From Xenorhabdus szentirmaii DSM 16338 (GTDB lineage: Bacteria; Pseudomonadota; Gammaproteobacteria; Enterobacterales; Enterobacteriaceae): DNA of 64,000 nucleotides. Of the stretch, positions 42,517 through 51,980 are shown one piece after another. The notes beneath the pieces were generated by a model. The model worked only from the letters and a program-made list of their open reading frames with translations. It was not told the origin of the DNA and did no database searches. The translations under genes were made by a program, and so were the position numbers. The stretch is taken from assembly GCF_002632585.1 (NCBI RefSeq), contig NZ_NIBV01000001.1, positions 186,001-250,000 on the forward strand, given 5' to 3'. How positions within the stretch are numbered: position 1 is the first letter of the stretch; every line of letters starts with the position of its first letter.

Positions 42517-43653
42517 ATGGCAAAAAAAGATTATTACGAAGTTTTGGGAGTATCCAAAACAGCTGACGAAAAAGAGATCAAAAAAGCCTATAAAAGGCTG
42601 GCAATGAAATATCATCCCGACCGTAATCAGGGTGATAAAGAAGCAGAAAATAAATTCAAAGAAATTAAAGAATCCTATGAAATCCTGACCGATTCGCAGA
42701 AGCGTGCCGCTTATGACCAATACGGTCACGCCGCCTTTGAACACGGTGGTATGGGTGGCGGAGCAGGTGGTTTCGGTGGCGGAGCTGACTTTAGCGATAT
42801 CTTTGGTGACGTTTTCGGAGATATTTTCGGTGGCGGTCGACGTCAGCAGCGTGCCAGCCGTGGCTCAGACCTGCGTTACAACATGGAACTGACACTGGAA
42901 GAAGCCGTCCGTGGTGTGACCAAAGAGATCCGAATTCCAACATTGGAATCCTGCGATAGCTGCCATGGCAGCGGAGCCAAGGCAGGAACAAGCCCTGAAA
43001 CCTGTTCAACCTGTCACGGAGCAGGCCAAGTCCATATGAGACAAGGGTTCTTCACCGTTCAGCAGCCTTGTCCTCAGTGCCACGGGCGCGGGAAAACCAT
43101 CAAAGAGCCTTGTGGCAAATGTCATGGACATGGCCGCGTTGAAAAATACAAAACCCTCTCTGTTAAAATTCCGGCAGGTGTTGATACCGGTGATCGCATT
43201 CGCTTGGGTGGTGAAGGTGAAGCAGGCGAACATGGTGCCCCGGCGGGTGATTTGTATGTACAGGTTCAGGTCAAGACTCACCATATCTTCGAGCGTGATG
43301 GCAGCAACCTCTATTGTGAAGTTCCCATCAATTTCGCAACAGCCGCATTGGGTGGCGAAATTGAAGTGCCAACCCTTGATGGTCGCGTCAGCCTGAAGAT
43401 CCCGGCAGAAACTCAGACTGCCAAGCTGTTCCGCATGAAAGGAAAAGGCGTTAAATCTGTTCGTGGTGGCGCACAAGGTGACTTGCTGTGCCGTGTTGTC
43501 GTAGAAACACCGGTTAAGCTTAACGAAGAACAAAAAGAGCTGATGCGTAAATTAGGTGAATCTTTTGGTGGAAAAAGTGGCGAAAACAATAGCCCCCGCT
43601 CTAAAAGCTTCCTTGATGGCGTAAAGAAATTTTTTGATGATTTGACAAAGTAA
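42517..43653 (+). CDS. dnaJ: Hsp40 co-chaperone DnaJ
   Basis: Delivers clients to DnaK and stimulates its ATPase. The ATG at 42517 gives the family start [12 protein letters not shown] and 378 residues (E. coli 376). Parts in order: J-domain with HPD (near 33), Gly/Phe-rich linker at about 75-110, four CxxCxGxG zinc repeats ([32 protein letters not shown]) at about 145-205, and the C-terminal client-binding region. Confidence 0.97.
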   Translation: MAKKDYYEVLGVSKTADEKEIKKAYKRLAMKYHPDRNQGDKEAENKFKEIKESYEILTDSQKRAAYDQYGHAAFEHGGMGGGAGGFGGGADFSDIFGDVFGDIFGGGRRQQRASRGSDLRYNMELTLEEAVRGVTKEIRIPTLESCDSCHGSGAKAGTSPETCSTCHGAGQVHMRQGFFTVQQPCPQCHGRGKTIKEPCGKCHGHGRVEKYKTLSVKIPAGVDTGDRIRLGGEGEAGEHGAPAGDLYVQVQVKTHHIFERDGSNLYCEVPINFATAALGGEIEVPTLDGRVSLKIPAETQTAKLFRMKGKGVKSVRGGAQGDLLCRVVVETPVKLNEEQKELMRKLGESFGGKSGENNSPRSKSFLDGVKKFFDDLTK

Positions 43654-43751
43654 TTTAATGCTTTTGTAAGATCTTTTATAACATTCCCCTGAATATCTCT
43701 TTTAAGTTATGAATTAGCTTGCTAAGAATAAAAGGGGAATCGTTATATCCA

Positions 43752-43805
43752 ATAAAACAAGCTGTTATTACAGTATTTATTTTTTTGACATTAGCCAGTT
43801 ATTAA
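43752..43805 (+). pseudogene. Possible N-terminal remnant of an interrupted MFS transporter
   Basis: The plus strand reads IKQAVITVFIFLTLAS before a stop, which resembles the first helix of a sugar-efflux-type MFS protein; the continuing part appears at about 44424. There is no ATG. This link is an inference from the two flanks of the TnpB fragment. Confidence 0.35.
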
Positions 43806-43855
43806 AAGTTTCATTTCGATCTTCCTCTTTTATAGCATAGTAAACCATTGTGACT

Positions 43856-43949
43856 GCTCCCCGCCGTAAACGGCAAGGCTTCCCACTTCTCAGGCCGTAA
43901 CCGTCTGTTTGACGGATTTACGCTGGCCTCCATGGGCAGAGACGACGAG
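43856..43949 (-). ncRNA. Possible right end / omega-RNA scaffold of an IS200/IS605-type element
   Basis: Directly after the tnpB stop on the minus strand is a GC-rich, structured stretch (GCCGTTTACGGC and other short inverted repeats) ending GGGGAGCAGTCAC. In IS605-group elements such a segment forms the transposon right end and the omega guide-RNA scaffold. I infer this from position only. Confidence 0.4.
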
Positions 43950-44441
43950 TCACGCCGCCTGTAATTCCATTATGCCTTTGTGCCGGATGTTAATTGCCGC
44001 GTTGATATCGCGGTCATGTTCAACACCACAACAAGGACATTGCCAGATGCGCTTATTCAGCGGCATTTCCGGCATTTTGTGACCACAACAATGGCAGGTT
44101 TTCGAACTGGCGAACCATTGTTCCAGTTTCACCAGATGCACGCCTTTCTCTGCGGCTTTATATTCCAGTTTCGTGATGAATCCATTCCATCCTGCATCGC
44201 CGATGGCACGGGCGAGATGATAGTTTTTCATCATGTTCGCCGATTTCAGCGTCTCTACAATTACCGCTTGGTTTTCTTCAACAATTGTGCGGGACAGTCT
44301 GTGTTGAAAATCAGCACGGGCATTGGCTACCCGTTCGTGTACATCTGCAAGCTGTAGGCGGGCTTTGCGACGATTCGCACTGCCTTTTTTCTTACGGAAT
44401 AAGGCCTTCTGTTTACGTCTCAGATTACGGCTGGCCTGATC
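43950..44441 (-). pseudogene. tnpB: C-terminal fragment of TnpB (IS200/IS605 OrfB)
   Basis: About 160 codons are open on the minus strand, ending at 43950. Reading from about 44441: RRKQKALFRKKKGSANRR, then the RuvC-II region with glutamate (ENQAVIVETL), the zinc ribbon (C-H-C-C-G-H and C-P-C-C-G), and the RuvC-III aspartate (HDRDINAAIN). The N-terminal half with the first catalytic aspartate is missing, so no nuclease activity is expected. No start codon precedes the fragment; the first ATG in frame is at 44234. The fragment abuts and interrupts an MFS gene. Confidence 0.85.
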
Positions 44442-44663
44442 CCTTTGATTGAAACATCTTTTTCTGTATCAGTCGCTATGGCCGCACAGTTAGTGACAGC
44501 TTTTACATTGGCATATGTCTTGGGTTCTCCGTTATTTGTTGCAATGTTACCCATGAATAAGCAAAGACAAGGGCTTTTGTTAGCACTTGCTATTTTCTTT
44601 GTGGCAAATGCAGCAAGTACACTAAGAACTAATTTTCACACTTTATTAGTACTACAGCCGTAA
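44424..44663 (+). pseudogene. MFS transporter fragment between TnpB and IS701 remnants
   Basis: The plus-strand frame reads ITAGLIPLIETSFSVSVAMA and continues AAQLVTAFTLAYVLGSPLF, typical of the second helix of sugar-efflux MFS proteins. About 80 codons remain. The left end is cut by the TnpB fragment and the right end by the terminal repeat of the IS701-like element, where a stop follows. No start codon other than an internal TTG. Not functional. Confidence 0.7.
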
Positions 44664-46047
44664 CGGCTCTGTAATCATAAGGTTATCCCTACGGCGATAA
44701 TGACATTGTTGTGCACAGTATTGGTGTCGTCGTCGCCAAGATGACCAATGTAAAACCTGTTCGACGGTCTCTCCGGCCTTTTCCATCAATTTTGACAACA
44801 GCTTACGCAGTTCCGCCACACTGAAGGCTATCAGCCCCGTCGGCGTTTTTTTTCTCCCGTCTCCGTAAGACCGCCAGAACCGCATGGGCCAGTAGCGATA
44901 AGGTAATGTGCCGATACCCGCTATGCCATTGCCGCACTTCATAATGATCCCGACCGCATTCTCCCTTCGTTTCTTCAAAACCACATTCAATTTCCCAGCG
45001 ATAGCCTGCCACCTGAGCCAGGGTTTTCAGATCAGCCTGTTCTCGGCGCGCATACACAACCTAGTAAGCCCGTGCCTGTTTTTCATCCCGGCGGCGCCGG
45101 ACCAGCAAATAATGGCCATATTCCCGGTCTTTCTCACTCCGTTGTAAGCGCCAGAGTGGCACCAAAACCCAGTCATACTGACGTTCGCCTTTCGCTCCCC
45201 GCCCCGCAGAATGTGGTTCCCATTGTGGAGGCGTCAGGCTGTCCACAATGTGGTCCGCTCTGCGATAGGCCGGCCCTTGCCACCACAACGGTTCATTTTT
45301 GGGGATCGCCAGTACAAAGGGTTGATATCGGGACTCCAGCCAACAGCGCAGGCGACGATCCTGACCATAAACGGCATCGGCCGTCACCCAGCGACAGGGC
45401 ACACCGGCCTCTAATGCGCGTTCCAGCATCTGCCGGGCGAGTTGCGGTTTGGTGGCAAAGGTGATCGGGTCAGGAATACCCGCGGCTTCACAGCGAGGCC
45501 GGTCATCCGTTCAGGGTTTGGGCAGGTATAACGCCCGGTCAATAAAGGCATGACCGCCCTGACCGGCATAACAGAGAAAGACGCCTATTTGGCTGTTTTC
45601 GACGCGCCCGGCGGTGCCACTGTATTGACGCTGAACCCCGGCAGAATGCGTGCCTTTTTTGATAAAGCCCGTTTCATCCACAATAAGTACACCCTGTTCA
45701 TCGCCCAGATGTTCTGTCACATAATCCCGCAGAATATCGCGGGCGACGTCGACATCCCAATGAGTTCGCTCCAGCAGATGCTGAACGCCATCAGGCGTGC
45801 GTTCGCCTATCCATTCCGCCAGTTGCCAGCCATTTTTACGTTCAACGTCACTGAGCAGCCCCCGGAGATAAGCGAGGCTGCGTTGTTGTGGGCCGGGATG
45901 GTGAAACAAGGGAGCCAGACGGGTATGGAGTGAGAGAAGTGCCTGTTCCCAGGCATTGGTCGGTGAGTGCATTGAACACCTTCCCGTATTTTCAGGAAAA
46001 AAATGTCAGGGCTATCATGCCACAATGGGGCGTACGGCTGTAGTACT
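44648..46047 (-). mobile_element. Inactivated IS701-like insertion sequence
   Basis: About 1.4 kb bounded by a perfect 15-base inverted repeat: AGTACTACAGCCGTA at 44648-44662 and its complement at 46033-46047. It carries one transposase frame broken by two stops and a frameshift. I could not define a target duplication; 4-base flanks TTAG and CTAG differ by one base. Confidence 0.85.
44652..45972 (-). pseudogene. IS701-family DDE transposase, broken
   Basis: A single minus-strand frame from the ATG at 45972 is interrupted by TGA at 45511-45513 (where the family has Trp before T-D-D-R), and by TAG at 45061-45063, and then shifts frame in a run of eight A (44846-44853, T on the plus strand), after which the C-terminal part WSSWRRRHQ and SHYRRR-like tail continue to 44652. 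The DDE residues are recognisable: [20 protein letters not shown] and FEETKGE. It cannot make active transposase without three corrections. Confidence 0.88.
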
Positions 46048-47373
46048 AGAACCGCTCAAAGGGTTGCAGGTCAATCATTAATTAAATCTGGATTAACTAC
46101 TTCAATTAATGGAGGTAGTTTTAAAGATAATTTCGTTCAATCTTTACTTTCCACTACTGCTGATCAAATACATGCAGAAGGAGCTAAGTTAGTTTCAGAA
46201 AATACTCCTGCTTTAGGAATACCTGGAAAATTATTTAGTCATGCCGCGATTTCTGCTTTAGCCGCAGAAATTGGAGGAAATGATCCTCTGGCTGCATCTG
46301 CTGGAGCATTAGCAGCAGAAGTTGCAGTTCTCAGTATGGGTGAGAATTTTTACCAAGATACCACTAAAGGTTTACTTAAAACTAAAATTATAGGTGCTAT
46401 TGCTGGAGGTATTGCTTCAAATAGTGCTGACGGAGTTCATAGTGGTGCCCATGCTGGTGAACTTGCTATTGAATTTAATTCACTAGCTGGAGATAAGGCT
46501 AGAAAGGCACTTGAAGCAGATGCAGACTATATGAAATTTTTAGTTCGTGAAAAGATGGGTGAAAATGTAGCATCCGCAATGGTTAATGGTGTGTTGGTTT
46601 TCTTGTACGAAACAGGTCATCTGGGAGTTGCTGGACTAGATACTACATTTGATGCAACAGCAGCCTTAATAACTTGTGCAACGGGAAGTAATTATTGTGA
46701 TAGAGCAAGAAGTGATTTAGCTAAAAAAGATCAAGCTGTTGCAAATGCATTTGACTCTATTAGAAATGGCTATGCATGGGAAGGTATTAAGGTAACAGTA
46801 GCAAAAGCAGCTCAAGGTGATCAAAAATCTTTAGAAAATGTTGCAGGATTTTTAATAGGAGCTAAAGTACCTTTAGGAGTATTACGAGGAGAAGGGATTC
46901 TTAATAAAGTAACTATCAAACCTATTACACCAAAAGGTGGTGCTGGTGGAAATTGGAACGTACTAGATGAAATAGTCGATCCAAATGTAGTAAAACAAAA
47001 AACTCCAACAGGATGTGGTGCAGCATGTGGTGAGATGTTACTTAAAGATAGAAAAGTTCCCGTCTCTCAAACAGAATTAGGTGGAGGATTAAAAAGTCCT
47101 GAACAATTAGCTAGAGATCTCAATAAATATAGTAGTGATTGGGATGGTGGTTTTGTAGGATTAGAAAACTTTCACATATTAAATTCTACAGGTTCTTGGG
47201 CCGCTATGATGTGGGATCAAGGTAGTAGAATTGGTCATTGGGTAGTTGTAAAAGGTATTGATAAAGCAGGAAATATTTTGATACACGATCCGTGGAAAGG
47301 AACTAGCTATAAGATGACTATAGATAATTTTAATAAGGTGTGGAATGAAATTGCCGTGTTTAAACAAAAATAA
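46003..47373 (+). CDS. Orphan CdiA/FHA C-terminal fragment with papain-like cysteine-peptidase toxin domain
   Basis: A 456-codon frame whose first 15 codons come from the IS end; native sequence begins near 46048. Residues about 25-190 are the pre-toxin region of CdiA-type haemagglutinins ([20 protein letters not shown], then Ala/Gly-rich repeats). At about 159 IEFNSL occupies the place of the VENN toxin boundary. The end (about 325-456) has a papain/C39-like triad: Cys338 in [11 protein letters not shown], His412 in GHWVVVKG and Asp429 in IHDPW. The N-terminal secretion domain is missing, so it is an orphan toxin module. The DNA is AT-rich compared with neighbours. Substrate unknown. Confidence 0.78.
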   Translation: MSGLSCHNGAYGCSTRTAQRVAGQSLIKSGLTTSINGGSFKDNFVQSLLSTTADQIHAEGAKLVSENTPALGIPGKLFSHAAISALAAEIGGNDPLAASAGALAAEVAVLSMGENFYQDTTKGLLKTKIIGAIAGGIASNSADGVHSGAHAGELAIEFNSLAGDKARKALEADADYMKFLVREKMGENVASAMVNGVLVFLYETGHLGVAGLDTTFDATAALITCATGSNYCDRARSDLAKKDQAVANAFDSIRNGYAWEGIKVTVAKAAQGDQKSLENVAGFLIGAKVPLGVLRGEGILNKVTIKPITPKGGAGGNWNVLDEIVDPNVVKQKTPTGCGAACGEMLLKDRKVPVSQTELGGGLKSPEQLARDLNKYSSDWDGGFVGLENFHILNSTGSWAAMMWDQGSRIGHWVVVKGIDKAGNILIHDPWKGTSYKMTIDNFNKVWNEIAVFKQK

Positions 47374-47647
47374 TGTACAGATCACTAGAATAGATTACGA
47401 TAGTGATACTAAAAAAATTATTTTTTATTTTTTACATGCTAATGAAGAGAAAATACTTCCTGCTATTGTAAATAATGAAGAAGGAAAAGTAAAATTCATT
47501 TCTGCAATTGATGAATCCGATGAATTATTTAATTTTCTAATGTCTTTGATGATTATTGATTCTCAAGTTACTAAAAATTTTAATAGAGTTGCATGGAATT
47601 ATATTGAGGGTAGAGAAGTTATTTTTCCTGTTCAACTGATTAGTTAA
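47345..47647 (+). CDS. Candidate immunity protein for the papain-like CdiA-CT toxin
   Basis: A 100-residue soluble protein with no recognised family. Its ATG lies inside the toxin gene and overlaps it by 29 bases, with AAGG just upstream. Toxin-immunity pairs are typically this tightly linked, and the composition is the same AT-rich kind. The sequence alternates short beta-type stretches (KKIIFYFLH, KVKFISAID) and ends with VIFPVQLIS. Immunity is inferred from position and size only. Confidence 0.6.
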   Translation: MKLPCLNKNNVQITRIDYDSDTKKIIFYFLHANEEKILPAIVNNEEGKVKFISAIDESDELFNFLMSLMIIDSQVTKNFNRVAWNYIEGREVIFPVQLIS

Positions 47648-47745
47648 ACGTTTAAAAGATCTCAGATTCAATAAAAATTTAAGTAAGTTTAAATAAAAAA
47701 TTTATAGATCTGAGATATTTCTTAATTTATTGAGGAGTTACTGAA

Positions 47746-48072
47746 ATGATTAAACTCTGTTCCTACTTCCATAAAACTAAACGTAAAATAAGTAAACTTC
47801 CAGATAACTCAATTATTGTTTCAGATATAGCAGGAGATACGCTAAGACTCATAATTTCAAGAAATGAAAATGAATTAATTAACCAAATGAAATTATTGGA
47901 TTTTTCTTTAGTAACTTATGAGTCATATAAAAATGACTCTTCATCCCCCTATTTTATTGAATTATCTGCAAACAATGAAAATGATAAACTAGAAATAATT
48001 AAAAAATTAATTAGTAAAGGTGCTCTCTTTTCATATGGACATAGCTGGCATCCATCTGAAGTACTAAAATAG
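47746..48072 (+). CDS. Small hypothetical protein, possible orphan immunity protein
   Basis: A 108-residue acidic/basic mixed protein (MIKLCSYFHKTKRKISKLPD...) not recognised. GAGGAG precedes the ATG. It lies between the toxin-immunity pair and the TPS protein in the same AT-rich island and on the same strand. Immunity genes of displaced toxins accumulate at such places, which is the best guess here. No membrane helix or catalytic motif. Confidence 0.5.
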   Translation: MIKLCSYFHKTKRKISKLPDNSIIVSDIAGDTLRLIISRNENELINQMKLLDFSLVTYESYKNDSSSPYFIELSANNENDKLEIIKKLISKGALFSYGHSWHPSEVLK

Positions 48073-48108
48073 TATAAATATGATAAAGGAATTAAGTTAA
48101 AATAATAT

Positions 48109-48159
48109 AAAGTTATAACTTGGATTGGCCCAGAAAATTATTATATTACAGAAGAGTAA
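48109..48159 (+). pseudogene. C-terminal tail of a lost island gene
   Basis: A short plus-strand frame ending ITWIGPENYYITEE before a stop, preceded by another stop at 48103. It looks like the last residues of a deleted small gene. Very limited evidence. Confidence 0.25.
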
Positions 48160-48291
48160 AAATATTCCATTAATTTTTACAAGCCATTTGTTATTGTAAT
48201 TTATTAAATTAGTTTAAATCCTATAAAATAACCTCTACATTTTTAGATTAACCTCTAAGAACAGAGACCATTAAATAAAAATGAGTTATTT

Positions 48292-49251
48292 ATGATAATA
48301 TTTAAAAACACTACCTATTTTGTGAAATTAGCTTCATTTTCTCTTGTATCTTTATTATTTTCTACTAATTCAGCTTTTTCAGGAGGTATAATTCCTAACG
48401 ATGCGAATACTCAAGTTAAAAATATTAATAATGTTCCAGTTGTTAACATAGCTACTCCCACTCTTTCTGGAATGTCTAGAAATACCTATAAAGAATTTAA
48501 CATTGAAAAACAGGGCCTGATTTTAAACAATTCACTGGATGTGATAAGTTCTGAATTAGCAGGTCAATTAGATAAAAACCCTAACCTTAAAAACAGATCC
48601 GCAGCATTAATTGTTAACGAAGTAGTTGGTGGTAATCAATCTCAACTATTAGGAGCTTTAGAAGTAGTTGGAGATAAAGCTAAAGTTATTATAGCCAACC
48701 CTAATGGCATTAGGGTCAATGGAGTTAATTTTATTAATAACAATGAATTTACTTTGACCACAGGTAAACCTACTTTTAATAAAAAAGATCTACTTACTTT
48801 AGACGTAACCAAAGGTAACATTACTGTTGGTGAAAAGGGTTTAGAGCTTAAAACTGAAGGAGGTAACGGCCCCAAAGGAGTTTCTCTTATTAGCAGGGCT
48901 TTAGAAGTAAATGGAATAATTAAAGCTCCCATCATTGTTGCAATGACCGGGGCCATATCACCTCATATGAAAGACCCTAGTCTGACTCGCTTAATTGCCG
49001 GTGAAGGAGCCAAACCTGAATTTTCAATTAATGTTAAAGAATTAGGTGGCATGTATGCTGATAGAATTCGGTTAACAAGTACTGAAAATGGAGTTGGTGT
49101 TAATTTACGTAATTTAAAAAGTCCTGAAATTCATGCAGGTGGTAATGGGGCTACGGTATATGTTACTACAAATGGATCTGAAGATATGAAAAACATACAT
49201 TTTTATGGTGATGATACCACTAAGATATTTATAGATGGTGTACCCTATTAA
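48292..49251 (+). CDS. Free-standing TPS-domain protein of the filamentous-haemagglutinin/CdiA family
   Basis: A 319-residue protein consisting of a signal peptide (about 1-30, ending NSAFS) and a two-partner-secretion domain, the part of CdiA/FHA that is recognised by an outer-membrane CdiB/FhaC transporter. The family motifs are clear: LSGMSRNTYKEFNIEKQGLI (Asn-rich start), LIVNEVVGG, IIANPNGIRVNG and FINNNEFTLTTG. Full-size members have thousands of residues; here the protein ends right after the TPS region with no repeats and no toxin. Either a truncated pseudogene end or a small secreted TPS protein. No CdiB gene is in the window. Confidence 0.75.
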   Translation: MIIFKNTTYFVKLASFSLVSLLFSTNSAFSGGIIPNDANTQVKNINNVPVVNIATPTLSGMSRNTYKEFNIEKQGLILNNSLDVISSELAGQLDKNPNLKNRSAALIVNEVVGGNQSQLLGALEVVGDKAKVIIANPNGIRVNGVNFINNNEFTLTTGKPTFNKKDLLTLDVTKGNITVGEKGLELKTEGGNGPKGVSLISRALEVNGIIKAPIIVAMTGAISPHMKDPSLTRLIAGEGAKPEFSINVKELGGMYADRIRLTSTENGVGVNLRNLKSPEIHAGGNGATVYVTTNGSEDMKNIHFYGDDTTKIFIDGVPY

Positions 49252-49280
49252 TGAAGTATATAAAAAGTTATATAGTATCG

Positions 49281-49358
49281 AGTAAAAATGGAGTTGATGT
49301 TAATTTAGATAATATGAAAGGAGATTTTACTGTAAATATTAAATGTGTCACTTATTAG
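49281..49358 (+). pseudogene. Remnant duplicate of the TPS gene
   Basis: Exactly 200 bases after the segment 49081-49120, the sequence 49281-49320 repeats it with 32 of 40 matches, in another frame than the gene. It encodes NGVDVNLDNMKGDFTVN before a stop, like the NGVGVNLRNLKS of the intact gene. It looks like the end of a second, lost TPS/FHA gene. Confidence 0.5.
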
Positions 49359-49420
49359 AGATAAAATTTAAACTACATTAAAATAGTATATTTACTGAGA
49401 AATTTACTTATTTAGTATAG

Positions 49421-49456
49421 ACATAAAAATTGTCCCTATAGGGGCAATTTTTATGT
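49421..49456. terminator. Terminator at the end of the CDI-like island
   Basis: ACATAAAAATTGTCCC (49421-49436) pairs with GGGGCAATTTTTATGT (49441-49456) with one G-T pair and a 4-base loop. Symmetrical A/T ends make it usable from both sides. Confidence 0.88.
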
Positions 49457-49558
49457 GAATGAAAGTGATACATTAATCTCAGAATATAATTATCAACCGA
49501 TTATTTTCTATACAAAAATTTTTACAAAATTCATAATTACTTATTTTCCAATGAAATA

Positions 49559-50404
49559 TTACCCTAATTTCATACCAATAATTCCCGCCACAATAACAAC
49601 ACAAGCCAATAATCGCATCTTATTGAAAGGCTCCCGCAAAATAACCACTGACAATAGCATCGCAAACAACACGCTTGTTTCCCGCAATGTAGCAACCAGC
49701 ACGATAGGAGCATGGCTCATTGCCCAAATAACGATGCCATAACTCAATAACTGCATTAATCCGCCTAAAACTCCCTGCTTCCAATATTGGCGAATACTTT
49801 TTCCGATGGTATTTCGATATTTGGAATACATAATGACCCCCATTAGCCAGCCATTAATCGCAAACATCCAAAAAATATAAGTTAAAGCATTCTCACTGAT
49901 ACGGGAGCCGACACCATCGGACAAGGTATAACAGGCCGTAAATACCGAAGTGATAACCGCGGCCAGGAATGTTTTTTGATCCAACCGGATGGATTTTTTC
50001 CCTTTGGGAAAGGCAATTAGCATGATCCCCACTATAATTAAACCTACCCCCAGGATCGCAAAAGACGGCAACCTTTCCTGCAAAATTAGCCAACTCAGCA
50101 AAGCAGTAATTAATGGTGCACATCCTCTGGCAATCGGATAAACCTGGCTTAAATCTCCCGTTGTATAAGAACGGCTTAAAAACAGGCAATAACCTGTATG
50201 CAAAACAGCAGATAATACTAACCACGGCAAAGAGGCAGAAGTCGGTAAACCAACCCAGAGCAATCCCGGTGTTGCAATTATTCCGGCAAAAAAAACAATG
50301 ATAGAGATGCCTAAGAACCGATCAACGCTGATCTTAACTAAAGCATTCCAACTCGCATGCAACAGAGCTGCACCAAGGACGGTTAAGAAGACTGAAGTGG
50401 TCAC
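49559..50404 (-). CDS. EamA-family (DMT) permease
   Basis: A 281-residue inner-membrane protein with about ten helices in two EamA repeats (about 1-135 and 145-280). Family marks: HASWNALVK in helix 1, the SYTTGDLSQVYPIARGCAPL segment near 80-100 and the matching VATLRETSVLFAMLL in the second half. Members move metabolites, often amino acids, out of cells. The substrate is not readable. It is divergent from nhaA and separated from the AT-rich island by a terminator. Confidence 0.85.
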   Translation of the reverse strand: MTTSVFLTVLGAALLHASWNALVKISVDRFLGISIIVFFAGIIATPGLLWVGLPTSASLPWLVLSAVLHTGYCLFLSRSYTTGDLSQVYPIARGCAPLITALLSWLILQERLPSFAILGVGLIIVGIMLIAFPKGKKSIRLDQKTFLAAVITSVFTACYTLSDGVGSRISENALTYIFWMFAINGWLMGVIMYSKYRNTIGKSIRQYWKQGVLGGLMQLLSYGIVIWAMSHAPIVLVATLRETSVLFAMLLSVVILREPFNKMRLLACVVIVAGIIGMKLG

Positions 50405-50617
50405 GGGATATTTTACTCATGTTATTAGCTAATTGGTGATAAAAGCATCTTCTATTATCTATTGTTATTTATCAATCTCCCACTCTGCCGAAAAAAACTA
50501 CTTTCAAAAATAAATGATTCGAAAATAACGACTAAAATAGCACATATAAACTACTTTTTCCGATATAATAACTGTCATAACATTAGCACTTCGATCAATT
50601 TCATAGGTTATCTGTTT

Positions 50618-51799
50618 ATGACTGCAATTATTCGCCAATTCTTGAAATTGGAGGCAGCTGGTGGAATTCTTCTCATCATTGCAGCCATTATCGCCCTGAT
50701 TATGGCTAACACGCCATTAGACGGCATTTATCATCAATTTCTCAATCTTCCCGTTGCCGTACAGTTCGCCGCTTTAGAAATCAATAAGCCATTATTACTA
50801 TGGATAAACGATGGATTAATGGCGGTGTTTTTCCTGATCGTCGGGCTGGAAGTCAAACGTGAGCTTATAGAAGGCTCACTTGCAGGCCGCGATAAGGCAA
50901 TTTTTCCTGCCATTGCCGCACTTGGCGGAATGTTGGCCCCTGCTCTCGTCTATTTGCTGTTTAATGGAAACGATGACATTGCACGGCAAGGTTGGGCAAT
51001 TCCGGCGGCAACAGATATCGCTTTTGCGCTTGGCATCATGGCCTTGTTGGGAAAAAGAGTTCCCACCGCATTAAAAGTATTTTTACTTGCGTTGGCAATT
51101 ATTGATGACTTGGGTGTCATCGTTATTATTGCCTTGTTTTACACCAAAACAGTTTCTTTGACGGCACTTGCTCTTGCCGCGGCCATGATCGCGATACTGG
51201 CCTGGATGAACTGGAAAGGAATAGCCAAAACCTCCGCTTATCTGGTTGTAGGCATTGTTTTGTGGGTTTGTATCTTAAAGTCAGGTGTTCATGCCACACT
51301 TGCAGGTGTTATCGTTGGTTTTTTGATCCCTCTTCGCGATAAGAAAGGAGAATCCCCCTCAGAAGCGTTGGAGCATGAACTTCATCCTTGGGTAGCCTAT
51401 TTGATTCTCCCTTTATTTGCCTTTGCCAATGCGGGGGTTTCATTGCAGGGCGTCACATTGAATGGCTTAACCAGTATGCTGCCTGTTGGTATTGCCCTTG
51501 GTTTATTCATTGGCAAGCCATTGGGGATCTTTTTGTTTAGCTGGATCTCAGTAAAACTGGGTATTGCTAAGCTACCGGAAAAAATCGGCATGAAACAAAT
51601 CTTCGCCGTTTCCGTACTTTGTGGGATCGGTTTTACCATGTCCATTTTTATTTCGGGACTGGCATTTGAAGGCCAGGACGATGCTTTCAGTACCTACTCT
51701 CGCTTAGGTATTTTAATTGGTTCTACGACTGCCGCAATAATCGGTTATGGGCTATTAAACTTGCTATTGCCCAAGATATTGCCAAAGAAAAAAACGTAG
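50618..51799 (+). CDS. nhaA: Na+/H+ antiporter NhaA
   Basis: Exchanges two protons for one sodium ion and controls pH and sodium balance. The ATG at 50618 is used because it gives the family start [18 protein letters not shown]; 393 residues versus 388 in E. coli. The paired ion-binding aspartates are in [17 protein letters not shown], and the TDIAFALG region of the unwound helix 4 is conserved. nhaR follows after 331 bases, as in E. coli. Confidence 0.95.
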   Translation: MTAIIRQFLKLEAAGGILLIIAAIIALIMANTPLDGIYHQFLNLPVAVQFAALEINKPLLLWINDGLMAVFFLIVGLEVKRELIEGSLAGRDKAIFPAIAALGGMLAPALVYLLFNGNDDIARQGWAIPAATDIAFALGIMALLGKRVPTALKVFLLALAIIDDLGVIVIIALFYTKTVSLTALALAAAMIAILAWMNWKGIAKTSAYLVVGIVLWVCILKSGVHATLAGVIVGFLIPLRDKKGESPSEALEHELHPWVAYLILPLFAFANAGVSLQGVTLNGLTSMLPVGIALGLFIGKPLGIFLFSWISVKLGIAKLPEKIGMKQIFAVSVLCGIGFTMSIFISGLAFEGQDDAFSTYSRLGILIGSTTAAIIGYGLLNLLLPKILPKKKT

Positions 51800-51980
51800 C
51801 CAAACGTAGATGAATAGATTAATTTAAGCGCAGTTCCATTATCAATTGCCGAAATTACTCATTCCTTTGATATCGGCGGCATAACATGAACCACCGCTGT
51901 GCCGCTGATATTTCACCTCAACAAAAAATAGGAGAACGCTACAGTCTGGCGGCCTACAATGTATATTGTCAGGGCTGTTA

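Noticed and set aside
47659-47716. Inverted repeat ATCTCAGAT/ATCTGAGAT after the immunity candidate, considered as a terminator or recombination site
   Set aside because: Loop of about 40 bases and no T tract; in DNA this AT-rich a 9-bp match is weak evidence.
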